Shown here in pieces: positions 6,417 to 12,985 of a DNA stretch of 13,278 bases. Each line of letters begins with the position of its first letter. Position 1 is the first letter of the stretch. The DNA lies in the NCBI GenBank assembly GCA_023418375.1, contig JAEZZV010000072.1:1-13278 (forward strand), read 5' to 3'. The notes under the pieces are model-generated. The model was not told where the DNA came from and ran no database searches. It was given only the letters and a program-made list of their open reading frames with translations. The translations under genes were made by a program, and so were the position numbers. The DNA comes from Actinomycetes bacterium. Its GTDB lineage: Bacteria > Actinomycetota > Actinomycetes > Actinomycetales > Cellulomonadaceae.

Positions 6417-7678
6417 CAGCGGGCCTCTCGCGTCTCGGGGTCGGTCGAGCCGGCGCCCAGGTCGGCCGGCAGTCCGGCGAGGAAGTCGACGAAGGTCGCG
6501 ACCTGCTCGGCGGTGACGACGAGCGGCGGTGCCAGCCGCAGCGCCGTCGGGGTCACGGGGTTGACGATGAAGCCCGCGGCGAGCGCGCGCTCGGCGACCT
6601 CGGCGGCGACCGGTCCGGTGAGCTCGGCGGCGATGAGGAGGCCCGCGGCGCGCACCTCGCGCACCAGGGGAACCGCGGCGAGTGCACCCGCGAGCCGCCC
6701 CCCGACCTCGCGCACGTTGGCCAGGAGGCCGTCGCGCTCGATGACGGCGAGCGTGGCCAGGGCCGCAGCGGTCGCGACGGGGTTGCCCCCGAAGGTCGTG
6801 CCGTGCTGGCCCGGGCCGAGAAGACCGGCGGCGCGTTCGGTCAGGGCCAGCACGGCGCCCACGGGGATGCCGCCGCCCAGGCCCTTGGCGAGGGTCACGA
6901 CGTCGGGGAGCGCCCCTCCGCCGAGCTCCGGGTCCTGGAAGGCGAACCAGTGCCCCGTGCGTCCGACGCCGGTCTGCACCTCGTCCACCACGAGGAGGGC
7001 ACCGGCCTCGTCGGCCAGCCGGCGCGCGTGCGCGAGGTAGCCCGGCGGCAGCCGACGCACGCCGGCCTCCCCCTGGACCACCTCGACGACGAGCGCGGCG
7101 ACGTCGTCGGTCAGAGCCGCCTCGAGGGCGTGCGTGTCGCCGAACGGAAGGAACGTGACGTCTCCCGGCAGCGGCTCGAACGGCTCCCGGTAGGCGGCCT
7201 TCGCCGTGAGAGCCAGGGCGCCCATCGTCCGGCCGTGGAACGCGCCCTCGAGCGCGAGCATGCGGGTCCGGCCGGTCCGCCGCGCCATCTTGAAGGCGGC
7301 CTCGTTCGCCTCGGTCCCGGAGTTGGCGAAGAAGACCCGGGCGTCCGGCCCGCCGCCGGCGAGCGCGATGAGCCGCTCGGCCAGCGCCACCTGGGGCGGG
7401 GACGCGAAGAAGTTCGAGACCTGGCCCAGGGTGCCGAGCTGCGCGCTGACGGCCGCGGTGAGCGTCGGGTGGGCGTGCCCGAGGACGTTGACCGCGATAC
7501 CCCCGAGCAGGTCGAGGTACCGCTTGCCGTCCGCGTCCCAGACGTACGGTCCCTCGCCGCGCACGAGCACGGCCTTGGGCGTCCCGAAGGTGTTCATGAG
7601 TGCGCGGGAGTACCGCGCCGTCCACTGGGCGCTGGTGCCGGCGAGCTCGCCGGCGCTGGTCGGCTGCAGCGTCGTCAT
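6416..7678 (-). CDS. argD: Acetylornithine aminotransferase
   Basis: PLP-dependent class III aminotransferase that converts N-acetylglutamate semialdehyde and glutamate to N2-acetylornithine and 2-oxoglutarate. It is 420 residues, usual for the family. Motifs are LDLLGGIAVNVLGHAHP (55-71), NSGTEANEAAFKMAR (119-133) for PLP phosphate, AFHGRT (146-151) that stacks on the cofactor ring, VVDEVQTGVGRTG (230-242) with the aspartate that contacts the pyridine nitrogen, and the Schiff-base lysine K265 in TLAKGLGGGIPVGA. GTTFGGNPVA (293-302) completes the dimer-interface phosphate site. ATG at 7678 overlaps the argB stop as ATGA and has a strong GGGAGG six bases upstream (7685-7690). In bacteria this enzyme can also serve lysine synthesis as succinyl-DAP aminotransferase; its place in the operon makes the arginine role primary. 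Confidence 0.97.
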   Translation of the reverse strand: MTTLQPTSAGELAGTSAQWTARYSRALMNTFGTPKAVLVRGEGPYVWDADGKRYLDLLGGIAVNVLGHAHPTLTAAVSAQLGTLGQVSNFFASPPQVALAERLIALAGGGPDARVFFANSGTEANEAAFKMARRTGRTRMLALEGAFHGRTMGALALTAKAAYREPFEPLPGDVTFLPFGDTHALEAALTDDVAALVVEVVQGEAGVRRLPPGYLAHARRLADEAGALLVVDEVQTGVGRTGHWFAFQDPELGGGALPDVVTLAKGLGGGIPVGAVLALTERAAGLLGPGQHGTTFGGNPVATAAALATLAVIERDGLLANVREVGGRLAGALAAVPLVREVRAAGLLIAAELTGPVAAEVAERALAAGFIVNPVTPTALRLAPPLVVTAEQVATFVDFLAGLPADLGAGSTDPETREAR

Positions 7679-8739
7679 GCGACGCCTCCCGTGCCCGACG
7701 ACCCCGTGGGCCGCACGACCGGGATCGCCCCGGTGCTCAGGTCGTCGGGCAGCACCATCGTCCCGACGCCCTCGGCGGTGAAGACCTCCGTCAGCACCGA
7801 GTGCGCCTGGCGGCCGTCGACGACGTGCGCCTGCGGCACTCCCCCCCGTACGGCCCGCAGGCACGCCTCCATCTTCGGGACCATGCCGCTCTCGAGCGTC
7901 GGCAGCAGCTGCGCCAGAGCGGACACGCGGATCCGGCGGGCCAGCGACGACCGGTCGGGCCAGCGCGTGTACAGGCCCTCGACGTCGGTCAGGATGATCA
8001 GCTTGCGCGCGCCCAGCGCGACGGCCAGGGCCGCCGCAGCCGTGTCGGCGTTGACGTTGAGCACCTGCGTCGCGTCGTCGATGTCCGGGGCGACCGTGGA
8101 GACGACGGGGATGCGCCCGGCGTCGAGCAGGTCGCGCACCGCGCGCGGGTCGACCTCGACGACGTCGCCGACGTGCCCGACGTCGACCTGGCGTCCGTCG
8201 ACGGTCGCCGTCCGGCGACGGGCGCGCAGCAGGCCGCCGTCCTCGCCCGACATGCCGACGGCGAACGGCCCGTGCGCGTTGATGAGCCCGACGAGCTCCC
8301 GCGACACCTGGCCGGTCAGCACCATCCGGACGACGTCCATGCTCTCCGGCGTCGTCACGCGCAGGCCGCCGCGGAACTCGCTCTCGATCCCGAGTCGGGC
8401 CAGCATGGTCGAGATCTGCGGACCGCCCCCGTGCACGACGACGGGGTGCAGGCCCACCAGGCGCAGGAACACCATGTCCTCGGCGAAGGCCCGCTTGAGG
8501 TCCTCGTCGATCATCGCGTTGCCGCCGTACTTGATGACGAACAGCGCGCCCCGGAACTGCTCGAGCCACGGCAGCGCCTCGATGAGGACGCGCGCCTTCT
8601 GCTCCGGCAGGAGGTCGGCCGGGTCGACGTCGGCGAGTGCGTCGGCGACGGCGTCCGCGACGACGTCGGCCACCGCCTCCGCGAGCACGTCGGCGGGGAT
8701 CTGGGGCGTGGCCCGCGTGGGCTCGGACTGGTCGCTCAT
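7675..8739 (-). CDS. argB: Acetylglutamate kinase with extended N-terminus
   Basis: Phosphorylates N-acetylglutamate with ATP; usually the arginine-feedback-inhibited step of the pathway. The amino-acid kinase fold is clear: VIKYGGNAM (68-76) with the catalytic lysine K70, VVHGGGPQIS (101-110), LNVNADTAAAALA (227-239), ILTDVEGLY (249-257) and GMVPKM (285-290) with K289. Length is 354 residues, while actinobacterial relatives such as M. tuberculosis ArgB have about 294. Most of the excess is a 35-residue N-terminal extension rich in Ala, Val and Asp that precedes the usual QKARVLIEALPWL helix. That N-terminal helix is the one that makes arginine-sensitive enzymes hexameric. ATG at 8739 overlaps the argJ stop (ATGA); there is no Shine-Dalgarno, so coupling is expected. 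An in-frame ATG at 8793 is rejected because it lies deep inside argJ. Confidence 0.96.
   Translation of the reverse strand: MSDQSEPTRATPQIPADVLAEAVADVVADAVADALADVDPADLLPEQKARVLIEALPWLEQFRGALFVIKYGGNAMIDEDLKRAFAEDMVFLRLVGLHPVVVHGGGPQISTMLARLGIESEFRGGLRVTTPESMDVVRMVLTGQVSRELVGLINAHGPFAVGMSGEDGGLLRARRRTATVDGRQVDVGHVGDVVEVDPRAVRDLLDAGRIPVVSTVAPDIDDATQVLNVNADTAAAALAVALGARKLIILTDVEGLYTRWPDRSSLARRIRVSALAQLLPTLESGMVPKMEACLRAVRGGVPQAHVVDGRQAHSVLTEVFTAEGVGTMVLPDDLSTGAIPVVRPTGSSGTGGVA
8629..8676 (-). repeat. Four 12-bp coding repeats in the argB N-terminal extension
   Basis: Residues 22-37 of ArgB read AVAD, VVAD, AVAD and ALAD: four imperfect tandem copies of a four-residue unit, so a 12-bp period in the DNA. 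Predicted to be an acidic helix. It probably arose by slippage in GC-rich DNA. Confidence 0.7.
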
Positions 8740-9899
8740 GTGGAGTACGCGCTGTTCTCGTGGACGTAGTCGTGCGTGAGGTCGTTGGTCCACACGGTCG
8801 CCTCGACCGGCCCCGCGTGCAGATCGACGACGACGTGCACCTCGCGGCGACCGGCCATCTCGACGCGGTCACGAGGCTCGTGCGCCCCGCCGCCCTTGCA
8901 GACCAGGACGCCGTTGACAGCGATGTCGACCTCGTCGACCTCGAACGCCGCCACCTCCTCCGGGACGGTGCCGACGGCCGACAGGATCCGGCCCCAGTTG
9001 GGGTCGTTGCCGAACACCGCCGCCTTGAACAGGTTCGAGCGCGTGACGGCGCGGGCGACGGCGACGGCAGCCTCCTCCCCCGTCGCGCCCCGGACGGTGA
9101 CGGCGATGTCGTGGGTCGCGCCCTCGGCGTCGGCCACCAGGGCCCGCGCGAGCGAGGCGCACGCCTGGGTGAGCGCCTCGGTGAGGGCCGGCAGGTCGAC
9201 GGCGACGCCGCTCGCACCGGAGGCCAGGAGCACGACGGAGTCGTTCGTGGACATGCAGCCGTCGGAGTCCACCCGGTCGAACGTCACGCGGGTCGCCCGG
9301 CGCAGGGCCGCCTGGGCGTCGGCCGCGTCCACGACGGCGTCGGTGGTGAGCACGCAGAGCATGGTGGCCAGGCCGGGCGCGAGCATGCCCGCGCCCTTGG
9401 CCATGCCGCCGACCGACCAGCCGTCGGTGGCGACGTGCACCGTCTTCGGGACGGTGTCGGTGGTCATGATCGCGCGCGCCGCGTCCGGGCCGCCGTCGGC
9501 CGCGAGCGCGGCGACGGCGGCGTCCACGCCACCGAGCAGCTTCTCCATCGGGAGGCGCTCGCCGATGAGGCCCGTCGAGCACACGACGACGTCGCCGGCC
9601 GAGCAGCCGAGGGCCTCGGCCACGTGCTCCGCCGTGTGGTGCGTGTCCTGGAACCCCGGCGCACCGGTGCAGGCGTTGGCGCCCCCGGCGTTCAGGACGA
9701 CGGCGGTCGCGACGCCGTCGGACAGCGCCTGGCGCGACCACTGCACGGGCGCGGCCTGGACCCGGTTGCTGGTGAAGACCCCCGCGGCGACCTGCAGGGG
9801 ACCGTCGTTGACCACCAGCGCGACGTCCGGCGCGCCGCTGCTGCGGATGCCGGCGGCGACCCCGGCGGCCCGGAAGCCCGCGGGCGCCGTGACGCTCAC
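8736..9899 (-). CDS. argJ: Bifunctional glutamate N-acetyltransferase / ornithine acetyltransferase
   Basis: Moves the acetyl group from N-acetylornithine to glutamate, recycling it and releasing ornithine; many ArgJ proteins can also use acetyl-CoA to start the cycle. Whether this one is mono- or bifunctional cannot be read from sequence, though no argA-like gene is in the window. The precursor is cut by itself into alpha and beta chains. The site is visible in KGAGMLAPGLATMLCVLTTDA (168-188, in parts), with the new N-terminal nucleophile T179 after A178. Other family blocks are NAGGANACTGAPG (70-82), STND (217-220), FGNDPNWGRILSA (296-308) and the C-terminal DYVHENSAYST (377-387). It has 387 residues, a normal length. 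GTG at 9899 overlaps the argC stop (GTGA); it lacks a Shine-Dalgarno. The upstream in-frame ATG at 10097 would add 66 residues inside argC and is rejected. Confidence 0.97.
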   Translation of the reverse strand: MSVTAPAGFRAAGVAAGIRSSGAPDVALVVNDGPLQVAAGVFTSNRVQAAPVQWSRQALSDGVATAVVLNAGGANACTGAPGFQDTHHTAEHVAEALGCSAGDVVVCSTGLIGERLPMEKLLGGVDAAVAALAADGGPDAARAIMTTDTVPKTVHVATDGWSVGGMAKGAGMLAPGLATMLCVLTTDAVVDAADAQAALRRATRVTFDRVDSDGCMSTNDSVVLLASGASGVAVDLPALTEALTQACASLARALVADAEGATHDIAVTVRGATGEEAAVAVARAVTRSNLFKAAVFGNDPNWGRILSAVGTVPEEVAAFEVDEVDIAVNGVLVCKGGGAHEPRDRVEMAGRREVHVVVDLHAGPVEATVWTNDLTHDYVHENSAYST

Positions 9900-10948
9900 G
9901 GGGCCACAGCCGTCGTGGTCAGGCCGGCCGTCTCCGGCAGGCGCAGGGCGAGGTTCATCGACTGCACGGCGGCTCCCGCTGTTCCCTTGACGAGGTTGTC
10001 GAGCGCGCAGACCGTGACCACCCGACCGGCGCGGGCGTCCACGGCCACCTGGACCAGGGCCGTGTTGGCCCCGACCGTCGCGGCAGTGGTCGGCCACTGC
10101 CCCTCGGGCAGCAGCTCGACGAAGGGCTCGCCCGCGTAGGCCTGCGCCCAGGCCGCGCGCACGGCGGCCGGGTCCGCGCCGGGGGCGAGGGGCGCCGTCG
10201 TCGTCGCGAGGATGCCCCGCGACATCGGCACCAGGACCGGGGTGAAGGAGACCCGCACCTCGGCGGCGCCGGCGGCGCGCAGGTTCTGCTCGATCTCCGG
10301 GATGTGCCGGTGCGTGCCGCCGACGGCGTACGGCGCGGCCGAGCCGAGGCCCTCGCTCGCGAGCAGGTGCGGCTTGGCGGCCTTGCCTGCGCCGGAGTAC
10401 CCGACGGCCAGCACGGCGACGAGGTCCGTCGCGTCGACCAGGCCCGCCGCGACGCCGGGCTGGATCGCCAGGGTCACCGCGGTGACGTTGCAGCCGGGCA
10501 CGGCCACGCGGCGCGCGCCGACGAGCGCGTCCCGCTGCCGGCCGCCGTCGGCGTGCATCAGCTCGGGCATCCCGTAGGGCCAGGTCCCCGCATGGGCCGA
10601 CCCGTAGAACTCCTCCCAGGCCGCGGCGTCGGCGAGCCGGTGGTCGGCGCCGCAGTCGAGGACGAGGACGTCGTCGCCGAGCTGCGCCGCGATCGCGCCG
10701 GACGCGCCGTGGGGCAGCGCCAGGACGACGACGTCGTGCCCCGCGAGCGCCTCGGCCGTCGTGTCGACCAGCACGCGGTCGGCCAGCGACCGCAGGTGCG
10801 GCTGGTGGCGCCCGAGCAGGTCGCCCGCATTCGCGTGCGCGGTCACCGCGCCGATCTCGACGTCGGGGTGCCCCGCGAGCAGGCGGAGCGCCTCACCACC
10901 CGCGTACCCGCTCGCCCCTGCCACCGCTACCCGGATCGTCACGTGCAT
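9896..10948 (-). CDS. argC: N-acetyl-gamma-glutamyl-phosphate reductase
   Basis: Reduces N-acetylglutamyl phosphate with NADPH to the semialdehyde, the step between ArgB and ArgD. The N-terminal Rossmann segment is IRVAVAGASGYAGGEALRLL (5-24). The active-site cysteine is C153 in VAVPGCNVTAV, and GTHRHIPEIEQ (211-221) supplies the conserved histidine H213. VRVSFTPVLVPMSRGI (231-246) and LDNLVKGTAGAAVQSMNL (316-333) are further family blocks. It has 350 residues, a usual length. The Cys motif reads PGCNVT where the classical signature expects an aromatic residue after Cys. It is the first gene of the arg operon. The coordinates use the ATG at 10948, but this has no Shine-Dalgarno and lies too close to the -10 element; the GTG at 10942 (residue 3) is at the likely transcription start, so a leaderless start there is plausible. 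Confidence 0.96.
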   Translation of the reverse strand: MHVTIRVAVAGASGYAGGEALRLLAGHPDVEIGAVTAHANAGDLLGRHQPHLRSLADRVLVDTTAEALAGHDVVVLALPHGASGAIAAQLGDDVLVLDCGADHRLADAAAWEEFYGSAHAGTWPYGMPELMHADGGRQRDALVGARRVAVPGCNVTAVTLAIQPGVAAGLVDATDLVAVLAVGYSGAGKAAKPHLLASEGLGSAAPYAVGGTHRHIPEIEQNLRAAGAAEVRVSFTPVLVPMSRGILATTTAPLAPGADPAAVRAAWAQAYAGEPFVELLPEGQWPTTAATVGANTALVQVAVDARAGRVVTVCALDNLVKGTAGAAVQSMNLALRLPETAGLTTTAVAP

Positions 10949-10949
10949 G

Positions 10950-10955
10950 ACTATA
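10950..10955 (-). promoter_or_regulatory. Candidate -10 element of the arg operon promoter
   Basis: TATAGT on the minus strand, a close match to TATAAT in an otherwise very GC-rich region. About 17 bases further upstream there is only a weak -35 (TAGCGA, about 10973-10978). The expected transcription start, around 10942-10943, falls on the GTG of argC. Confidence 0.55.
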
Positions 10956-10969
10956 CAGAAGACTGCATA
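10952..10969. promoter_or_regulatory. Candidate ARG box (ArgR operator)
   Basis: 18-bp imperfect inverted repeat, read on the minus strand as TATGCA, six bases, TGTATA, with one mismatch between half-sites. ArgR operators are 18-bp imperfect palindromes, AT-rich with T-G and C-A half-sites. The site overlaps the -10 element, so bound repressor would block the polymerase. The argR gene in the same operon supplies the likely binder. Assigned from position and symmetry, not from a matrix score. Confidence 0.5.
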
Positions 10970-10998
10970 CCCTCGCTACGAGTTCGCGGTCCGACACG

Positions 10999-11032
10999 CC
11001 CGGCGGGCGGGAGCATCCTCCCACCCGCCGGG
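10999..11032 (-). terminator. Hairpin terminator after the siderophore-binding protein gene
   Basis: Arms of 15 bases at 10999-11013 and 11018-11032 with a 4-base loop, 19 bases after the stop of the binding-protein gene. In minus-strand RNA the one non-Watson-Crick position is a G-U wobble; in plus-strand RNA it would be a C-A mismatch. This fits use on the minus strand. No U-run follows, which is common in actinobacteria. It insulates the arg promoter from the iron-uptake transcript. Confidence 0.75.
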
Positions 11033-11051
11033 CCTCGGCACGCGTCGCTGG

Positions 11052-12098
11052 TCAGCGACCTGCCACCGTGTCGGCCAGGATCTGCACGTAGTCCGCCAGC
11101 CCCCACGTGAGCGACAGGGCCGTCGGCGGCGACACCGAGGCGACGAAGGCCTGGCCCACCACGCCGGCGACCGCACCCTCCTGCACCTGCGGCATCGTCC
11201 CGGCCGCGGGCGAGGCGAGGAACGCGTCGAGCGCCTCGGGCGTGTCGGCGTAGGCGACGAGCACGTCGCTGCTGAGCTCGTCGAGCCGCTCGTGGCTGAG
11301 CGTGAAGTAGAAGGTCGACTCACCGGTGTCCAGGTCGGTCACGCTCGGCGCCGTCACGAGGCCGAGGTCCTCGGTGAACTCCACCCGCGGGTCGGCGGGC
11401 GTGTAGACGTAGAACGTGTCGCCGGTGTCCCAGACCTGGGCGACCGTGACGCCCGCGAGCTCGGGGTGCGCGGCGGCGGCGTCCGCCACGGCCGCGTCGA
11501 TCTCGTCGAGAACCTCCGCGGCCCGGTCGGCGCGGCCGAGCGCCTCCCCGGCGATCGTCACGACGTCACGCCACGGCGTCGCCCACGGCTGGTCCGGGTA
11601 GGCCACGACCGGCGCGATGGCGCTCAGGAGCTCGTACTCCTCCGCGGTGAGGCCGGAGTACTGCGCCAGGATCAGGTCGGGCTCCGCCGCTGCGATGGCG
11701 TCGATCGGCGCCTCCGCGGAGTCCGGCAGGACGGTCGGCGCCTCGGCCCCGAGCTCGTCGAGCTCCTCGGCGATCCACGGCAGGACGCCGTTCTCGTCGC
11801 CGCCGTACGCCTGGAACGGAATGGCCACGGGAACGACGCCGAGGGCGAGCGCGGCGTCGGCGCTGGCCCAGCCCCAGGTGACGACGCGCTGGGGCTCGGA
11901 CTCGATCGTCGTCTCGCCGAAGGCGTGCTCGATCGTGACGGGGAAGGCATCGGCGCCGCCGGCCTCGCCGGCGGCGTCGGCGGTGGCGTCGGCGGCGCCG
12001 TCGGGCTCGGGCGGCGCGTCCGAGGCGGACGCCGAGCACCCGGCGAGGGCGAGGAGTGCGAGCGAGGCGGCAGCGACGGCCGCGCGGTGGTGGCGCAT
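11052..12098 (-). CDS. Siderophore ABC transporter substrate-binding lipoprotein (FepB/FecB type)
   Basis: Captures a ferric siderophore at the outer face of the membrane and hands it to the permease. It is 348 residues. Residues 1-21 are a lipoprotein signal peptide (MRHHR, then an Ala/Leu core, lipobox LAGC with C21). They are followed by an Ala/Asp/Gly-rich linker to about residue 55. The periplasmic-binding-protein type 2 domain then begins with FPVTIEHAFGETTIESEPQRVVTWGW, as in the FepB/FecB/FhuD family. APIDAIAAAEPDLILAQYSGLTAEEYELLSAIAPVVAY is the typical middle part, and a long linking helix follows (about 200-225). ATG at 12098 has AAAGG about 6 bases upstream. The DtxR/IdeR box begins 38 bases upstream and a terminator follows the gene, so it may be its own iron-repressed unit as well as the tail of the transporter operon. 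Which siderophore is bound cannot be told. Confidence 0.92.
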   Translation of the reverse strand: MRHHRAAVAAASLALLALAGCSASASDAPPEPDGAADATADAAGEAGGADAFPVTIEHAFGETTIESEPQRVVTWGWASADAALALGVVPVAIPFQAYGGDENGVLPWIAEELDELGAEAPTVLPDSAEAPIDAIAAAEPDLILAQYSGLTAEEYELLSAIAPVVAYPDQPWATPWRDVVTIAGEALGRADRAAEVLDEIDAAVADAAAAHPELAGVTVAQVWDTGDTFYVYTPADPRVEFTEDLGLVTAPSVTDLDTGESTFYFTLSHERLDELSSDVLVAYADTPEALDAFLASPAAGTMPQVQEGAVAGVVGQAFVASVSPPTALSLTWGLADYVQILADTVAGR

Positions 12099-12128
12099 GG
12101 TGACCTTTCGGAGGCCGGTCGTCCCGGC

Positions 12129-12154
12129 GGCTTACTTAGGTAAGCCTTACCTTA
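12129..12154. promoter_or_regulatory. DtxR/IdeR-type iron box, two overlapping palindromes
   Basis: The 19-mer TTAGGTAAGCCTTACCTTA at 12136-12154 matches the DtxR/IdeR consensus TTAGGTTAGSCTAACCTAA at 16 of 19 positions. A second, perfect inverted repeat (7-base arms GGCTTAC and GTAAGCC, 4-base centre) at 12129-12146 overlaps it. Iron-loaded DtxR/IdeR should bind here and repress the binding-protein gene. The last three bases of the box are the stop codon of the ATPase gene. TAAGGT (12149-12154, minus strand) could serve as the -10 element. Confidence 0.88.
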
Positions 12155-12985
12155 GCGGACGGCGGACCGCGCCTGCGCCACGTCCCGGCTCCTGGGCACG
12201 ATCATCGGCGCCCCGGTCACGGGGTCCGGCATGACGAGCGCCTCGAGCCTGAAGGCGGCGCGCAGCACCTCGGGCGTGATGACCGTCGCCGGTGCGCCCT
12301 GCGCGAGCACCGCGCCGTCCGCCATGACCACGAGGTGGTCGGCGTAGCGCGCCGCGAGGTTGAGGTCGTGCAGCACCATGACGATCGTGGTCCCGCGGCC
12401 CCGATTGAGGTCCCTGAGCAGGTCGAGCACCTCGAGCTGGTGCGTGAGGTCGAGGAAGGTCGTCGGCTCGTCGAGCAGCAGGACGTCCGGGTCCTGTGCG
12501 AGAGCCATCGCGATCCACACCCGCTGCCGCTGGCCGCCCGAGAGCTCGTCGACGTGCCGGTCGGCGAGATCGGTGGTCCCGGTGGCCGCGAGGGCCTGCG
12601 CCACGACGTCGTCGTCCTGGCTGCTCCAGCGCTCGAGCCAGCCGTGGTGCGGGTGCCGGCCGCGGCCGACGAGATCCGCCACGCTCAGACCGTCCGGGGC
12701 GACCGGGTCCTGCGGCAGCATCCCGACCGAACGTGCGAACGCGCGCGACGGCAGCCCGGCGACGTCCGCGCCGTCGAGCAGCACGGTCCCGCCCAGGGGA
12801 CGCAGCGCCCGCGCCAGCGTCTTGAGCATCGTGGACTTGCCGCACGCGTTCGCGCCCACGACGACGGTCACCGCACGCCTCGGGACGGCCAGGTCCAAGC
12901 CGTCGACGACGACGCGGCCCGCGTAGCCGGCGCGCAGCGCGCGCGCCTCCAGCGTCGGGGCGCGGTGGGTGGGTCCGCTGGTCAT
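12152..12985 (-). CDS. Siderophore ABC transporter ATP-binding protein (FecE/FepC type)
   Basis: Cytoplasmic ATPase that powers ferric-siderophore import. The 277 residues contain every ABC motif: Walker A GANACGKST (44-52), the Q-loop PQD (91-93), the signature LSGGQRQR (148-155), Walker B VLLLDEPTT (168-176), the D-loop FLDL (177-180) and the H-loop histidine H206 in VLHDLNLAARYADHLVVM. The THQLEVLDLL and RYADHLVVMADGAVLAQG stretches are typical of the FepC/FecE subgroup. ATG at 12985 overlaps the permease stop as ATGA and has GAGGAG 7 bases upstream. The gene ends inside the iron box. Together with the permease and the binding protein it makes a type II importer; the cognate second permease, if any, lies outside the window. 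Confidence 0.96.
   Translation of the reverse strand: MTSGPTHRAPTLEARALRAGYAGRVVVDGLDLAVPRRAVTVVVGANACGKSTMLKTLARALRPLGGTVLLDGADVAGLPSRAFARSVGMLPQDPVAPDGLSVADLVGRGRHPHHGWLERWSSQDDDVVAQALAATGTTDLADRHVDELSGGQRQRVWIAMALAQDPDVLLLDEPTTFLDLTHQLEVLDLLRDLNRGRGTTIVMVLHDLNLAARYADHLVVMADGAVLAQGAPATVITPEVLRAAFRLEALVMPDPVTGAPMIVPRSRDVAQARSAVR

Noticed and set aside
7679..9217. Possible fusion of argD with a long N-terminal part in the same frame
   Set aside because: The part upstream of 7678 is a low-complexity Arg-rich shadow of argB and argJ. The ATG at 7678 has a strong ribosome site and begins a full ArgD.
9900..10097. N-terminal extension of ArgJ by 66 residues
   Set aside because: It overlaps the argC coding region, is compositionally shadow-like, and ArgJ homologues begin near the GTG at 9899.
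2037..10139. Long open frames on the plus strand (for example 2037-3647, 3629-5233, 5469-7040, 6803-8779 and 8637-10139)
   Set aside because: They lie antisense to clear arg enzymes. Their translations are Arg/Val/Gly/His-rich with no domain, which is what the complement of high-GC genes gives.
11945..12010. GCC/GTC/GGC-type simple repeat in the binding-protein gene
   Set aside because: It encodes an Ala/Asp/Gly-rich linker after the lipid anchor, usual for actinobacterial lipoproteins; no clear repeat unit.
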